DNA of 64,000 nt from Paenibacillus alkalitolerans (GCF_016482785.1 NZ_JAEMXM010000016.1:48974-112973), one strand, 5' to 3'. Counted from the stretch's first letter, positions 25,598-34,784 are shown. Numbers and translations are program-made. The notes: generated by a model not told the origin, from the sequence alone.

Positions 25598-26167
25598 ATG
25601 ATGACTAGATGCGCTTGGACTACGTCCGACCCGTTATATATCCAATATCACGACCGCGAATGGGGCGTACCTGTTTACGACGATCGTCTTCTGTTCGAAT
25701 ATTTGGTGCTGGAAGGCGCGCAGGCGGGCTTGAATTGGTTGACGATATTGAAGAAGAGGGACAACTACCGCATCGCATTCGACAACTTCGAACCGGCTAT
25801 CGTAGCCGCATATGACGAGGCGAAAGTCGAAGAGCTGTTAACGAACCCGGGGATCGTGCGCAACCGGCTTAAGGTGAAATCGGCGATCCGCAACGCCAAC
25901 GCCGTTCTCAATGTGCAAGACGAGTTCGGTTCTTTCAGCGAATACATATGGTCATTCGTGGGAGGCACCCCGTTGGTGAACCACTGGGAGGGCGCGTCGG
26001 ACGTGCCTGCGCGAACCCCCGAATCGGATGCAATGAGCAAAAGCTTGTCGAAGAGAGGCTTTTCCTTTGTCGGCTCCACCATTTGTTACGCGTTCATGCA
26101 AGCGACGGGCATGGTTATGGATCATACGAAGAATTGCTTCCGGTACGCTGAACTGACCGGCAAATGA
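25598..26167 (+). CDS. tag: DNA-3-methyladenine glycosylase I
   Basis: A 189-residue Tag-type glycosylase that excises 3-methyladenine in base excision repair. Family marks: RCAWTTSDPLYIQYHDREWGVP near residues 4-25 (zinc Cys and His plus the base pocket), FEYLVLEGAQAGLNWLTIL near 34-52, the helix-hairpin region PGIVRNRLKVKSAIRNA and the C-terminal zinc ligands in HTKNCFRY. GAAAGGAAT lies before ATG 25598; ATG 25601 is equally possible. Probably co-transcribed with the DedA gene. Confidence 0.93.
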   Translation: MMTRCAWTTSDPLYIQYHDREWGVPVYDDRLLFEYLVLEGAQAGLNWLTILKKRDNYRIAFDNFEPAIVAAYDEAKVEELLTNPGIVRNRLKVKSAIRNANAVLNVQDEFGSFSEYIWSFVGGTPLVNHWEGASDVPARTPESDAMSKSLSKRGFSFVGSTICYAFMQATGMVMDHTKNCFRYAELTGK

Positions 26168-26278
26168 TGATTTTCAGGCGGACAGGCAGCATGAGAAATC
26201 AGTAAAATATTTGCAACATCTCCCGGTTTTTCCTCGTCAGAGATATTGAAATTAGATATCGCTGAGGGGGCGAAACGT

Positions 26279-27868
26279 ATGAAAAGAGGGGTCTTTCTTA
26301 CTGCATTCGCAATGATTTTGCTGCTTACGGGCTGCAGCGCGGCAAGCAATGCCGGCGGAAGTGAATCCGCCGCTGAATCGGAGAATCATGCGCAAACCGA
26401 AGAACAGTCGTCTGCCGCTGCAAAGGATGGGGCGAGTACCGGTTCAGCGCAAGATTCGGCCTCGTCGGAGCCGGCTCCGCCAAAGCGGAAACCAAAGCCT
26501 TCCGCGCTGCCGAACGGCGAGCCGTACGACGATATGTATTTCGATCATACCGGGACGAATCCGTTCGTTACTGCGGAAGAAGATCCGCTGTCCACGTTCG
26601 CGGTGGACGTCGATACCGGCTCGTACACGATCGCTCGAAATTATGTAAGCCGGGGGGAATTGCCGCCTAAGGACGCCATCCGGGTCGAGGAATTTATTAA
26701 TTATTTCGACATGCGCTATGAGGCGCCGGCGAAGAAGGCGTTCACCATTCATGTCGACGGAGGAGACTCTCCGTTCGGAGAAGGATATAAACTGGTTCGC
26801 ATTGCTCTGAAAGGCAAAGAAATCGAAGCATCCGACCGCAAACCGGTAAACTTGACCTTCGTTATCGACGTCTCCGGCTCGATGAATCGGGAAGACCGGT
26901 TGGAGCTTGTGAAGAAAAGCTTGAAGCTGCTCGTTGATTCTTTATCGGGTAGCGACCAAATCGCGATCGTCACGTACGGTTCGGATGCGCGTGCGGTGCT
27001 TGAGCCCGTTTCTTTGGAGGAAAAGGACGAAGTGCTTGATGCGATCGAGTCGTTAACGCCGGGCGGTTCTACGAATGCGGAGGAAGGCTTGAAGCTCGGC
27101 TATGAGGTCGCGGACAAGCAATTTTCTGGCGCCGCCGTCAACCGGGTCATTCTTTGCTCTGACGGTGTCGCCAATGTAGGGGAAACTTCCGCGGAGGGCA
27201 TTTTGAAACAAATCGAAGATTACGCCGAACGCGGCATAACGCTGACGTCCGTCGGTGTCGGAATGAGCAATTATAACGACGTTATGATGGAGAAGCTGGC
27301 CGATCAAGGAAACGGTGCTTACGCATATGTGGACAGTTTTTCGGAAGCGAGAAGGTTGTTCGTCGACGATTTGACCGGCACGCTGCAGACGATCGCACGG
27401 GATGTGAAAATTCAAGTGGAGTTCGATCCCAAGCGGGTCGATCGTTACCGGCTGATCGGTTATGAGAACCGTGACGTGGCGGACGAGGATTTTCGCGATA
27501 ACCGTGTGGACGCGGGTGAAGTCGGTGCAGGGCATTCGGTGACGGCATTGTATGAAGTGAAATTGATCGATACGGAAGATGATGCGGCGGACTTCGGAGA
27601 GGTTCGCGTTCGGTACTTGGATGAGAAGAGCGGGCGGACGGAGGAATGGTCGGAACCGCTTCGCATCGGCAATAAAATTTCGAGAGACTTGGCGTTCTTG
27701 GCTTCCGTCGCGGAATACGCGGAGCTGCTGCGGGGAAGCTATTGGGCGAAGAACGGATCAATGAAAGACGTGCTGCAGCTGCTTGAAGCTTCCGCGGAAA
27801 CCGAGCAGGAGCATCAGTTCGCGGCTATGGTGAAAGACACGGTCGCTTTGCTAAGATCGGACGACTAG
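26279..27868 (+). CDS. Von Willebrand factor A domain lipoprotein (YfbK-like)
   Basis: A 529-residue exported lipoprotein with lipobox LLTGCS (Cys19) and a 70-residue serine/alanine/glutamate-rich spacer. An N-terminal vWF-associated domain (TFAVDVDTGSYTIARNY near 115) precedes the VWA domain with the metal-ion-dependent adhesion site FVIDVSGSMNRED near 195, PGGSTNAEEGL and CSDGVANVG. The C-terminal domain (about 410-529) resembles the DUF3520 partner region. It probably binds a protein ligand at the outer membrane face; the ligand is unknown. GAGGGGGCG gives the RBS for ATG 26279. Confidence 0.88.
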   Translation: MKRGVFLTAFAMILLLTGCSAASNAGGSESAAESENHAQTEEQSSAAAKDGASTGSAQDSASSEPAPPKRKPKPSALPNGEPYDDMYFDHTGTNPFVTAEEDPLSTFAVDVDTGSYTIARNYVSRGELPPKDAIRVEEFINYFDMRYEAPAKKAFTIHVDGGDSPFGEGYKLVRIALKGKEIEASDRKPVNLTFVIDVSGSMNREDRLELVKKSLKLLVDSLSGSDQIAIVTYGSDARAVLEPVSLEEKDEVLDAIESLTPGGSTNAEEGLKLGYEVADKQFSGAAVNRVILCSDGVANVGETSAEGILKQIEDYAERGITLTSVGVGMSNYNDVMMEKLADQGNGAYAYVDSFSEARRLFVDDLTGTLQTIARDVKIQVEFDPKRVDRYRLIGYENRDVADEDFRDNRVDAGEVGAGHSVTALYEVKLIDTEDDAADFGEVRVRYLDEKSGRTEEWSEPLRIGNKISRDLAFLASVAEYAELLRGSYWAKNGSMKDVLQLLEASAETEQEHQFAAMVKDTVALLRSDD

Positions 27869-28033
27869 AGTGCGTTGCGGCCATAAATCTTTTTACATGT
27901 AATACCCTATCCTTGTACCGCATAAAAATTAACGGATAAAATTATATTTTGATATAAAAACGGTTTCACTCCATGTATGTAGATGGTAAACTCTAATTAA
28001 CTTTAGCAGATAGTGCCACGAGGAGCGTAACGG

Positions 28034-28822
28034 ATGCAGAAATTGGAAGGAAAGTCGGCTGTCGTTGCCGCAGCAAGCGGCGGACTTGGTTTGGAAGTTG
28101 CTAAAAAATTAGCTGAACAAGGGGCGAACGTTGCGATATGCAGCCGAGATCCGTTCCGCATAGAAGCGGCTGCCCGCGAGATAGAGCGTACGACAGGCAG
28201 GAAGGCGATTGCCGTCGCGGCAGACGTCTGCCGCCCGGCGGAAATACGTTCAGTGGTAGAAGCGGCTCTTTCGAGTTTCGGCGGCGTCGATATATTGATC
28301 AATAACGCCGGCGGCCCGCCTGCCGGCGGGTTTGACGATTTTGACGACGGAGCCTGGATTGCGGCTCATGATTTGAATTTGTTAAGCGTCGTGCGATTCG
28401 TGCGCGCCGTATTGCCGGCAATGAAGGAGAAGCGGTCGGGCAGTATTGTTAATGTGATTTCGACTTCGGCGAAGCAGCCGATCCCGGGATTGATTTTGTC
28501 CAATACATATCGTTCGGCGGTTGTCGGACTTGCAAAGACGCTGGCTGATGAATTGGCTCCCTACAATATACGCATTAATAATGCGGCCCCGGGCAGGATC
28601 GATACCGACCGAGTGCGATCGCTTGACGAGGCGCGCGCGAGGAAGTTGGGCATCACGGCGCAGCTAGCGAAACAGCAGTCGGAAGCCGTCATTCCTCTGG
28701 GCCGTTACGGCACTCCCGCCGAATTCGCGAATGCGGTGGCTTTCTTGGCGTCCGACGACGCTTCTTACATTACCGGCGTTACGCTTCAGGTGGACGGCGG
28801 AATGGTGCGCACTTTGACCTGA
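28034..28822 (+). CDS. Short-chain dehydrogenase/reductase
   Basis: A 262-residue classical-type SDR. The Rossmann motif is ASGGLGLEVAKKLAEQGANV near residues 13-33, with NNAGGPPAGGF near 88, the catalytic serine region VNVISTSAKQPIPG near 140 and YRSAVVGLAKTLADEL supplying the Tyr and a downstream position where Lys is usual. In that last motif the Y-x3-K spacing reads YRSAV, lacking the Lys, a feature also seen in some FabG-like paralogues, so activity is uncertain. The C terminus GVTLQVDGGM is typical. AGGAGCG precedes ATG 28034. The substrate is unknown. Confidence 0.87.
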   Translation: MQKLEGKSAVVAAASGGLGLEVAKKLAEQGANVAICSRDPFRIEAAAREIERTTGRKAIAVAADVCRPAEIRSVVEAALSSFGGVDILINNAGGPPAGGFDDFDDGAWIAAHDLNLLSVVRFVRAVLPAMKEKRSGSIVNVISTSAKQPIPGLILSNTYRSAVVGLAKTLADELAPYNIRINNAAPGRIDTDRVRSLDEARARKLGITAQLAKQQSEAVIPLGRYGTPAEFANAVAFLASDDASYITGVTLQVDGGMVRTLT

Positions 28823-28845
28823 AGTTTGGAATCCGATGTCCATTG

Positions 28846-30141
28846 TTACTGCACATCGCTCAACAATATTTCGCTGCTATGATCTTTATCATCGTATAAC
28901 CCGATCTTCGCGCCAAGGGAGGAAAACGCATCGACAGCGTCTTCGTAGCCGCGTTCGATATGTTCTACACCCGAAATCGTGGTGATGCCCTCGGCGCTCA
29001 GGCCGGCAAGGATCAAACAAATTCCGGCTCGAATATCCGAAGCGTGAACGAGATTACCCTTTAACGGCAGGCCGCCTTTTATGAACGCAACACCAGATCG
29101 AACCTCGATATTGGCCCCCATTCGTTTCAATTGCTGCACATGATTGAACCGGTGGGGGAAAACCTTGTCGCTGACAATGCTTTTCCCTGGAGCGCGAGTC
29201 AGAAGCGCGGTGAGCGGCTGCTGCAAGTCGGTCGGGAAACCGGGGTACATTGCGGCTCTGACTCTTGTTGCTCTAATTTTGCCGTCCGAGTGTGCTGTTA
29301 TCGAGTTGTCGCCCGTCTCAATCTGCACGCCGATTTCCGACAGCTTTGCGGTACAAGTTTTCAAGTGTTCGGGAATCACGTTGTCCACGGTAACGGTGCC
29401 CCCGGTTACCCCTGCGGAAATGATAAAGGCTCCTGCAATAAGCCGGTCCGGGATAACCGTGTGCGCGCAAGAATGCAAGCTTCCGACTCCGTCAATCTTG
29501 ATCGTATCGGTACCCGCTCCGCTTATTTTTGCTCCCATCTGAATCAAATAATTCGCGGTATCCGACACTTCGGGATCCCGTGCGGCATTAAGAAGAACGG
29601 TGCGGCCTTTGGCCCGAACGGCGGCCAGCATGGCGTTGATTGTCGCGCCGGAAGTGATCGTGTCGAAGTATATCGTCGCGCCCCTCAGTTCTTTCGCTTC
29701 CACTTCATAATAGTCGTTAAAAAATGTGAATTTGGCTCCCATCAATTTCAGTGCTTTAATGTGCTGATCGATCGGCCGGCTGACGAAATCGTCGCCTCCG
29801 GGATAACCGAGTGAAATTTTCCCGTATTTGGCCAGTAAGGAGCCTATGAAGTAATAGGCGGTTCTGAATGCTGAAGATTTCTTCGGATCGAGAGTAGTGT
29901 TGCTGATATTTCTTGGATCCAATCGGACTGCGCCGTCCGTCTCTTGTGTCATTTGCAAGCCCATCTCATTCCCGAGCTGTTGTATGACCTGTATGTCCGA
30001 TATTTTCGGCAAACCCGATAATGTTACCGGCTCATCCGCCAAACATGACGCCGCCAGCAATGCCAAAGAACTGTTTTTCGAACCGGGTATTGTAACGCTG
30101 CCTTGCAATCTGCCGGTTTGCTGCACTTTAATAAATTTCAT
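28846..30141 (-). CDS. murA: UDP-N-acetylglucosamine 1-carboxyvinyltransferase with Cys-to-Asp active site
   Basis: A 431-residue EPSP-synthase-fold MurA, which transfers enolpyruvate from PEP to UDP-GlcNAc in the first committed step of peptidoglycan synthesis. Lys22 and Asn23 (GSKNSS) and the C-terminal FPTDLQQPL are conserved. The catalytic loop reads YPGGDDFVSRP: Asp117 stands where the fosfomycin-targeted Cys of PGGC is normally found. Natural Asp-type MurA enzymes (for example in Mycobacterium) are active and fosfomycin-insensitive. It lies 19 bases after a DeoR regulator gene, an uncommon partner. It may be a second, regulated MurA rather than the housekeeping copy. Confidence 0.92.
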   Translation of the reverse strand: MKFIKVQQTGRLQGSVTIPGSKNSSLALLAASCLADEPVTLSGLPKISDIQVIQQLGNEMGLQMTQETDGAVRLDPRNISNTTLDPKKSSAFRTAYYFIGSLLAKYGKISLGYPGGDDFVSRPIDQHIKALKLMGAKFTFFNDYYEVEAKELRGATIYFDTITSGATINAMLAAVRAKGRTVLLNAARDPEVSDTANYLIQMGAKISGAGTDTIKIDGVGSLHSCAHTVIPDRLIAGAFIISAGVTGGTVTVDNVIPEHLKTCTAKLSEIGVQIETGDNSITAHSDGKIRATRVRAAMYPGFPTDLQQPLTALLTRAPGKSIVSDKVFPHRFNHVQQLKRMGANIEVRSGVAFIKGGLPLKGNLVHASDIRAGICLILAGLSAEGITTISGVEHIERGYEDAVDAFSSLGAKIGLYDDKDHSSEILLSDVQ

Positions 30142-30160
30142 CCGTTAGCACCTCTCGTGT

Positions 30161-30946
30161 TCATCCGATTTCTTCAGCGAAAATCACTTTCACATTGCGC
30201 CTTTCGATCTCGCGGATCGCTTTCTCCAAAGCCGCTTGATCCGTAATTACGATATCCATTTGCTCGATCGGAACCGCTGTCGTGAACATCTTGACTCCTA
30301 CTTTTTCGTGCGGAGCCAAACAAACTCTTCTTCGTGAAATGGCGCATACGGCCCGCGTAAACCCGGCTCCTTCCGGAGTTGCCGTGCTGATTCCGTTCTC
30401 CGCGATTCCTCCGCCGGTCAAGAAGCAAGTATCCAAGTTGAATTTGGCGATCATCTCGATTGCGATGGCATCGATCATGCTTCCGGCCGAGTGCCTTACC
30501 TTCCCGCCGATCAAATATGTCTCGATGTTTTCTTTTTCACGCAGCGTCTCCGCGATTTTCAACGAATTGGTTACAACCGTGAAAGGAAGCTCCGCAGGGA
30601 GATATTTCAGCATGCCGAATTGGATCCCGGCTCCGCCGATAAAGACGGTCTCATTCTTCTCGATATATGAAGCGGCAAGCTTGGAGATTGCGTTCTGATG
30701 GGGCGCTCCTTCGCCGTATCGCAGCGATTGCGGCTGGGGCAGCGTGCGCACCTTCGGCGACGGAGCCGCGGGTACGGCTCCTCCGTACGTCTTTTGCAGC
30801 AAACCTTGTTCCTCGAGCATCGTGAGGTCTCTTCGAATGGAGTCGATAGAGACTTGAAACATCTCGGAAAGATCTTTGGCAATGACGCGGTTTCCTTGCT
30901 GCAGCTGTTCAACGATCTTCCGGCGCCGTTCTTCCCCCAGCATCAT
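30161..30946 (-). CDS. DeoR-family transcriptional regulator
   Basis: A 261-residue DeoR-type regulator. The N-terminal wHTH reads RRRKIVEQLQQGNRVIAKDLSEMFQVSIDSIRRDL split over residues 7-41 with the family TYGGAVPA near 58; the C-terminal DeoRC sensor domain (FIGGAGIQFGMLKYLPAELP, VTNSLKIAETL, YLIGGKVRHSAGSMID, TGGGIAENGIST) normally binds a sugar phosphate. Start ATG 30946 or 30943 behind GGAGGG. It is the first gene of a two-gene operon with murA, suggesting that wall-precursor synthesis responds to a sugar phosphate. Confidence 0.9.
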   Translation of the reverse strand: MMLGEERRRKIVEQLQQGNRVIAKDLSEMFQVSIDSIRRDLTMLEEQGLLQKTYGGAVPAAPSPKVRTLPQPQSLRYGEGAPHQNAISKLAASYIEKNETVFIGGAGIQFGMLKYLPAELPFTVVTNSLKIAETLREKENIETYLIGGKVRHSAGSMIDAIAIEMIAKFNLDTCFLTGGGIAENGISTATPEGAGFTRAVCAISRRRVCLAPHEKVGVKMFTTAVPIEQMDIVITDQAALEKAIREIERRNVKVIFAEEIG

Positions 30947-30988
30947 GAACCCTCCGGCAAATATTGGTGAGATTTGCTATCCGCTAAT

Positions 30989-31056
30989 ATCTTATTCCGT
31001 ATATTTCGTCTTTGTCAACGTAATATTTCGGTTTGTTTCCGTTTGTTTCGTTGTTT
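30989..31056 (-). promoter_or_regulatory. DeoR-murA promoter with direct repeats
   Basis: On the minus strand TTGACA (31018-31013) and TAAGAT (30994-30989) are spaced 18 bp. Just upstream the minus strand carries repeated CGAAAC-AAA-CGGAAAC-AAA-CCGAAAT (about 31054-31025), direct repeats of GAAACAAAC of the type bound by DeoR-family proteins, suggesting autoregulation. Confidence 0.5.
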
Positions 31057-31144
31057 TGCATCTCAGTGTTCAATAACCTCATATAATTCGTTACTTCATT
31101 CGATTTACCGTCCGTAGACAGGTGTGGTCTCTACAAAAATTCCA

Positions 31145-31564
31145 TTACGTGTACAAAGACAACATAAATTGATAGTACATACGGTTTGAACGTATGAGAT
31201 AGTTGTCGTTTTCTCGCAGCTCTTTCATTAAACGGTTTGCCGCGTTATAGGCCAGCGAATAATCGTCGTTGCCGATTATGTTCCGGAGCAGCGCTTCCTT
31301 CAACTCGTCCTCGTCCAATAAATAAACACCGCCGCCCGGCAATACGACAACATGCAGGTACAAATCGTCACAGTAAGGAACCCCGGTTTCCGTCGTTCCC
31401 ACACGCTTAACGATGTCGAAATACCATTGCACGATGTTGCCTTCAGCGTCGTATGAAGAAGTCAGTACATAATTCATATTTATCGGAAAATGCTGCATCC
31501 AAACGTAACCGTCATCCGCAATACATAATTTTTCCGCCAATCGCGCCGAAACCAAATACGACAA
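31145..31564 (-). CDS. DUF402 domain protein, possibly shortened at the N terminus
   Basis: A 139-residue protein with the DUF402 core: WYFDIVKRVGTTETGVPYCDDLYLHVVVLPGG in pieces near 49-78, LLDEDELKEALLRNIIG near 83. DUF402 relatives include nucleoside diphosphate hydrolases and FomD. The frame can begin only at TTG 31564, with no RBS, because a TAA closes it just upstream, and family members are usually somewhat longer, so the 5' end may be lost. The start lies inside a direct repeat, ACAACCRCAGTTAA at 31561-31574 and 31592-31605. Confidence 0.7.
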   Translation of the reverse strand: MSYLVSARLAEKLCIADDGYVWMQHFPINMNYVLTSSYDAEGNIVQWYFDIVKRVGTTETGVPYCDDLYLHVVVLPGGGVYLLDEDELKEALLRNIIGNDDYSLAYNAANRLMKELRENDNYLIRSNRMYYQFMLSLYT

Positions 31565-31666
31565 CCACAGTTAAATAATACGTCACACTACACAACCGCA
31601 GTTAAGCGCTGATGAATCGGATATGGTAACTTGGATATGGGAACCTTTTGACGAGGAGAGGATGCA

Positions 31667-32509
31667 ATGAAGTTGTCCGTGTTTACGGTGGCGACACCGG
31701 ATTTAACCCCGGTTGAGTTGATCGGGGCAGCGAAGGAAGCCGGCCTTGAAGGAATCGAGTGGCGGTACACGACCGTTCCGGACAATGTAAAGGGTGAAGC
31801 GCCGACGTTTTGGCGCAACAACTTGTGCACGATCGATCCGGGAACCGGGATAGAACAATTGCAGCAGTTGAATGTAGAAGTCGAACGTGCCGGCATGACG
31901 ACCGCGGCGCTGACTCCGTACTTGAAGGCGGGGGACGTCGAAGGTACCGAACGGGCAATGAAGCACGCAAAGGCGTTAGGGGCGAAATCGATCCGCATCG
32001 GCGTGCCCAGGTACGATCGCAGCGAAAACTATAACGAATTGTTCGAAATCGGGATCCGATATTTTCACGAAGTGCAGGAGCTATCGAAACAATACGGGAT
32101 AAAAGGATTGGTAGAAACGCATCACGTCACGATAGCCCCGAGTGCATCACTGGCTTACAATCTCGTTTCCCGGTTCGATCCGGAGCATATAGGCGTTCTG
32201 TACGATCCCGGTAACATGGTGCACGAGGGGTATGAAAACTACCGCATGGGCATGGAATTGCTCGGAGATTACTTGGCGCACGTGCATGTGAAAAATGCCG
32301 GCTGGTTCCGCAGCGAAAACGGGGAATGGCAGTGCAGGTGGATGCCGTTCACCGAAGGAGCGGTGAATTGGAAGCAAGTGCTGGCGGATTTGAAATCGGT
32401 GGGGTATGCAGGTTGGTACGGAGTAGAAGATTTTAGCGGATTTTATGACAGCCGCGCGATGCTCCGCGAATATGCAAGCTGGTTCCGCGGATTGGCGGAA
32501 GAAGATTAG
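31667..32509 (+). CDS. Sugar phosphate isomerase/epimerase (TIM barrel)
   Basis: A 280-residue AP-endonuclease-2-like TIM barrel of the IolE/IolI/xylose-isomerase-like group. Barrel signatures: FTVATPDLTPVELIGAAKEAGLEGIEWR near 5-32, KALGAKSIRIGVP near 103, KGLVETHHVTIAPS near 145 (metal Glu), GVLYDPGNMVHEG (metal Asp) near 182, YLAHVHVKNAG (metal His), and GVEDFSG near 255. The strand-end metal ligands are intact. GAGGAGAGG lies before ATG 31667. It opens a three-gene operon with two Gfo/Idh/MocA dehydrogenases, implying oxidation and isomerisation of a sugar or inositol-like compound. Confidence 0.88.
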   Translation: MKLSVFTVATPDLTPVELIGAAKEAGLEGIEWRYTTVPDNVKGEAPTFWRNNLCTIDPGTGIEQLQQLNVEVERAGMTTAALTPYLKAGDVEGTERAMKHAKALGAKSIRIGVPRYDRSENYNELFEIGIRYFHEVQELSKQYGIKGLVETHHVTIAPSASLAYNLVSRFDPEHIGVLYDPGNMVHEGYENYRMGMELLGDYLAHVHVKNAGWFRSENGEWQCRWMPFTEGAVNWKQVLADLKSVGYAGWYGVEDFSGFYDSRAMLREYASWFRGLAEED

Positions 32510-32521
32510 GAGGCGAAACGT

Positions 32522-33691
32522 ATGGATGCGGTTCGGGTCGGCGTAGTCGGTATGGGCAATATGGGAACGGGACACTCGAAGTATTTATGGGAAGGCAAGG
32601 TTAAAGGTGCACGGTTAACGGCGGTCAGCGACATGGATCCGAAGAAGGCGGATTGGGTGAAGACGAAGCTTGGGGAAGAAGTTGCCTTCTTCAGCTCCGC
32701 GGAAGAGATGTTCGCCTCCGGATTGGTGGATGCGGTCATTGTGGCGACACCGCATTACGACCACCCTGATTGCGCAATTGAAGCGTTCAAGCATGGGCTG
32801 CATGTGTTGATCGAGAAACCGGCGGGCGTATATACGAAACAGGTGCGGCTAATGAACGAAGCGGCGGCCGCGAGTGGGAAAGTGTTTTCTATTATGTACA
32901 ACCAGCGCACAAATCCCCTCTACCGGAAATTACGGGACTTGATCACGTCCGGCGAATTGGGTGAAGTGAGGCGGACGAACTGGATCATTACGAATTGGTA
33001 CCGCTCGCAAAGCTACTATAACTCAGGCGGCTGGCGTGCGACATGGGCCGGGGAAGGCGGTGGCGTGCTTATTAATCAGGACCCGCACCAGCTGGATTTG
33101 TGGCAGTGGACGATCGGCATGATGCCGGAGCGCGTGAGGGCGTTTTGCCATTTCGGCAAATACCGCGACATTGAAGTCGAAGACGATGTCACCGCATATG
33201 TGGAGTATGCGAATGGAGCTACCGGCGTATTCGTAACGACGACGGGCGAAGCTCCAGGAACGAATCGGTTCGAGGTGACGGGAGACCGGGGCAAGATCGT
33301 CATTGAAGACGGCAAAATGACGTTCTGGCGGCTCCGGGTGCCGGAGCCCGAGTTTAACCGCACGTTCGCCGGCGTATTCGGGTCTCCGGAGTGTTGGAAA
33401 TGCGAAATACCGGTCGAAGGCGGAAACGCCGATCATATCGGAATTACGCAAAACTTCGCGGACGCCATCCGCAACGGCACGCCGCTGATCGCTCCGGGTG
33501 AAGAAGGCATCAATGGGTTGACGCTGTCCAATGCGATGTATTTGTCGACGTGGACCGACAGCTGGGTGAATTTGCCGATTGACGAAGACTTATTCTATGA
33601 GCAGCTGCAGGAGCGCATCCGGAATTCCGTATACAAGAAAGAAGTTGCGGAAGGCAAAGTAGTCGATCTTAGCGGGACATACAATTCGTAA
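32522..33691 (+). CDS. Gfo/Idh/MocA-family oxidoreductase
   Basis: A 389-residue NAD(P)-dependent sugar or polyol dehydrogenase. The N-terminal Rossmann fold starts RVGVVGMGNMGTGHSKYLWEG, followed by VDAVIVATPHYDHPD near 72 and the EKPAG motif (HVLIEKPAGVYTK near 96) that carries the catalytic Lys; the C-terminal domain carries GEGGGVLINQDPHQLDLWQW near 178-197 with the His of the active site. TAGGAGG overlaps the end of the previous gene. Member of the isomerase operon. Confidence 0.9.
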   Translation: MDAVRVGVVGMGNMGTGHSKYLWEGKVKGARLTAVSDMDPKKADWVKTKLGEEVAFFSSAEEMFASGLVDAVIVATPHYDHPDCAIEAFKHGLHVLIEKPAGVYTKQVRLMNEAAAASGKVFSIMYNQRTNPLYRKLRDLITSGELGEVRRTNWIITNWYRSQSYYNSGGWRATWAGEGGGVLINQDPHQLDLWQWTIGMMPERVRAFCHFGKYRDIEVEDDVTAYVEYANGATGVFVTTTGEAPGTNRFEVTGDRGKIVIEDGKMTFWRLRVPEPEFNRTFAGVFGSPECWKCEIPVEGGNADHIGITQNFADAIRNGTPLIAPGEEGINGLTLSNAMYLSTWTDSWVNLPIDEDLFYEQLQERIRNSVYKKEVAEGKVVDLSGTYNS

Positions 33692-33710
33692 GGGAAGCGG
33701 AGGAGCGGCG

Positions 33711-34784
33711 ATGGGGAACAACGACGGAATGAACTACGCGCCTCAAGGCAAACCGAAGCCGGTGGTCAAGCCCGGCGAATTCGTGTTTGCCGCGACGGCG
33801 CTCGAGCACGGCCATATTTACGGGATGTGCAACGGGCTGAGGGAAGCGGGCGGCACGCTCAAGTGGGTATGGGACCCGGATCCGGCCAAGGCGGAACAGT
33901 TTGCGGCGAAGTATCCGGAAGTAAAAATAGCGCGTTCCGAACAGGAAATATTGCAAGATCCGGAGGTGCGGCTCGTGGCCGGGGCGGACGTTCCTTCGGA
34001 GCGGTGCGCGCTCGGGCTTCGGGTAATGGACCACGGCAAGCATTACTTCACCGACAAAACGCCCTTCACTTCGCTGGAGCAAGTGGAGGCGGCCCGCTCG
34101 AAAGCGGCGCAAACCGGTTACAAGTACATGGTGTATTACAGCGAACGTCTCCATGTGGAATGCGCGGTGTTTGCCGGGCAATTGATCCAAGACGGAGCGA
34201 TCGGGCGGGTAGTGCATGTGCTCGGAACCGGTCCGCACCGGTTGAACGCGCCGTCCCGCCCGGACTGGTTTTTCCTCAAAGAGCGTTACGGCGGCATCTT
34301 ATGTGATATCGGGAGCCATCAGATCGAGCAGTTTTTGTTTTTTGCAGGGTGCAAAGACGCGAAAGTCGAATCCAGCAAGGTGGCGAACTATCACAACAAA
34401 GACTACCCGGAATTGGAAGATTTCGGCGATGCCACACTCATAGGCGACAACGGTGCGACGAACTATTTCCGCGTCGACTGGCTGACCCCCTCCGGACTCG
34501 GCACATGGGGCGACGGGCGCACCGTCATCCTCGGGACAGAAGGCTACATCGAGCTGCGCAAATATATCGATATTGCACGGGATCCGCGCGGCGATCATCT
34601 GTACTTGGTGAACGGGGAAGGAGAACGCCATCTTGCGCCGCGAGGAGAGGTCGGATTTCCTTTCTTCGGGGAGCTCATTCTCGATTGTCTGAACGGGACG
34701 GAGAACGCGATGACGCAAGAGCACGCGTTCAAAGCGGGCGAGCTGTGCGTGAGAGCCCAACTTCAGGCGGTGAAAGTGGAGTAG
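33711..34784 (+). CDS. Gfo/Idh/MocA-family oxidoreductase
   Basis: A 357-residue paralogue of the preceding dehydrogenase, beginning with about 20 hydrophilic residues before the fold (FVFAATALEHGHIYGMCNGLREAG). The EKP motif is altered to TDKTPFTS near 113, keeping the Lys, and the active-site region reads YGGILCDIGSHQIEQFLFF near 190-208. The N-terminal Gly-rich loop is atypical (ATALEHGH instead of GxGxxG), so cofactor handling may differ. GCGGAGGAG precedes ATG 33711. Last gene before a strong terminator. Confidence 0.88.
   Translation: MGNNDGMNYAPQGKPKPVVKPGEFVFAATALEHGHIYGMCNGLREAGGTLKWVWDPDPAKAEQFAAKYPEVKIARSEQEILQDPEVRLVAGADVPSERCALGLRVMDHGKHYFTDKTPFTSLEQVEAARSKAAQTGYKYMVYYSERLHVECAVFAGQLIQDGAIGRVVHVLGTGPHRLNAPSRPDWFFLKERYGGILCDIGSHQIEQFLFFAGCKDAKVESSKVANYHNKDYPELEDFGDATLIGDNGATNYFRVDWLTPSGLGTWGDGRTVILGTEGYIELRKYIDIARDPRGDHLYLVNGEGERHLAPRGEVGFPFFGELILDCLNGTENAMTQEHAFKAGELCVRAQLQAVKVE

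Noticed and set aside
31027-31053. Short CRISPR-like repeat
   Set aside because: The repeats near 31.03 kb are 9-10 bp and adjacent, without spacers or cas genes; they fit a regulator site.
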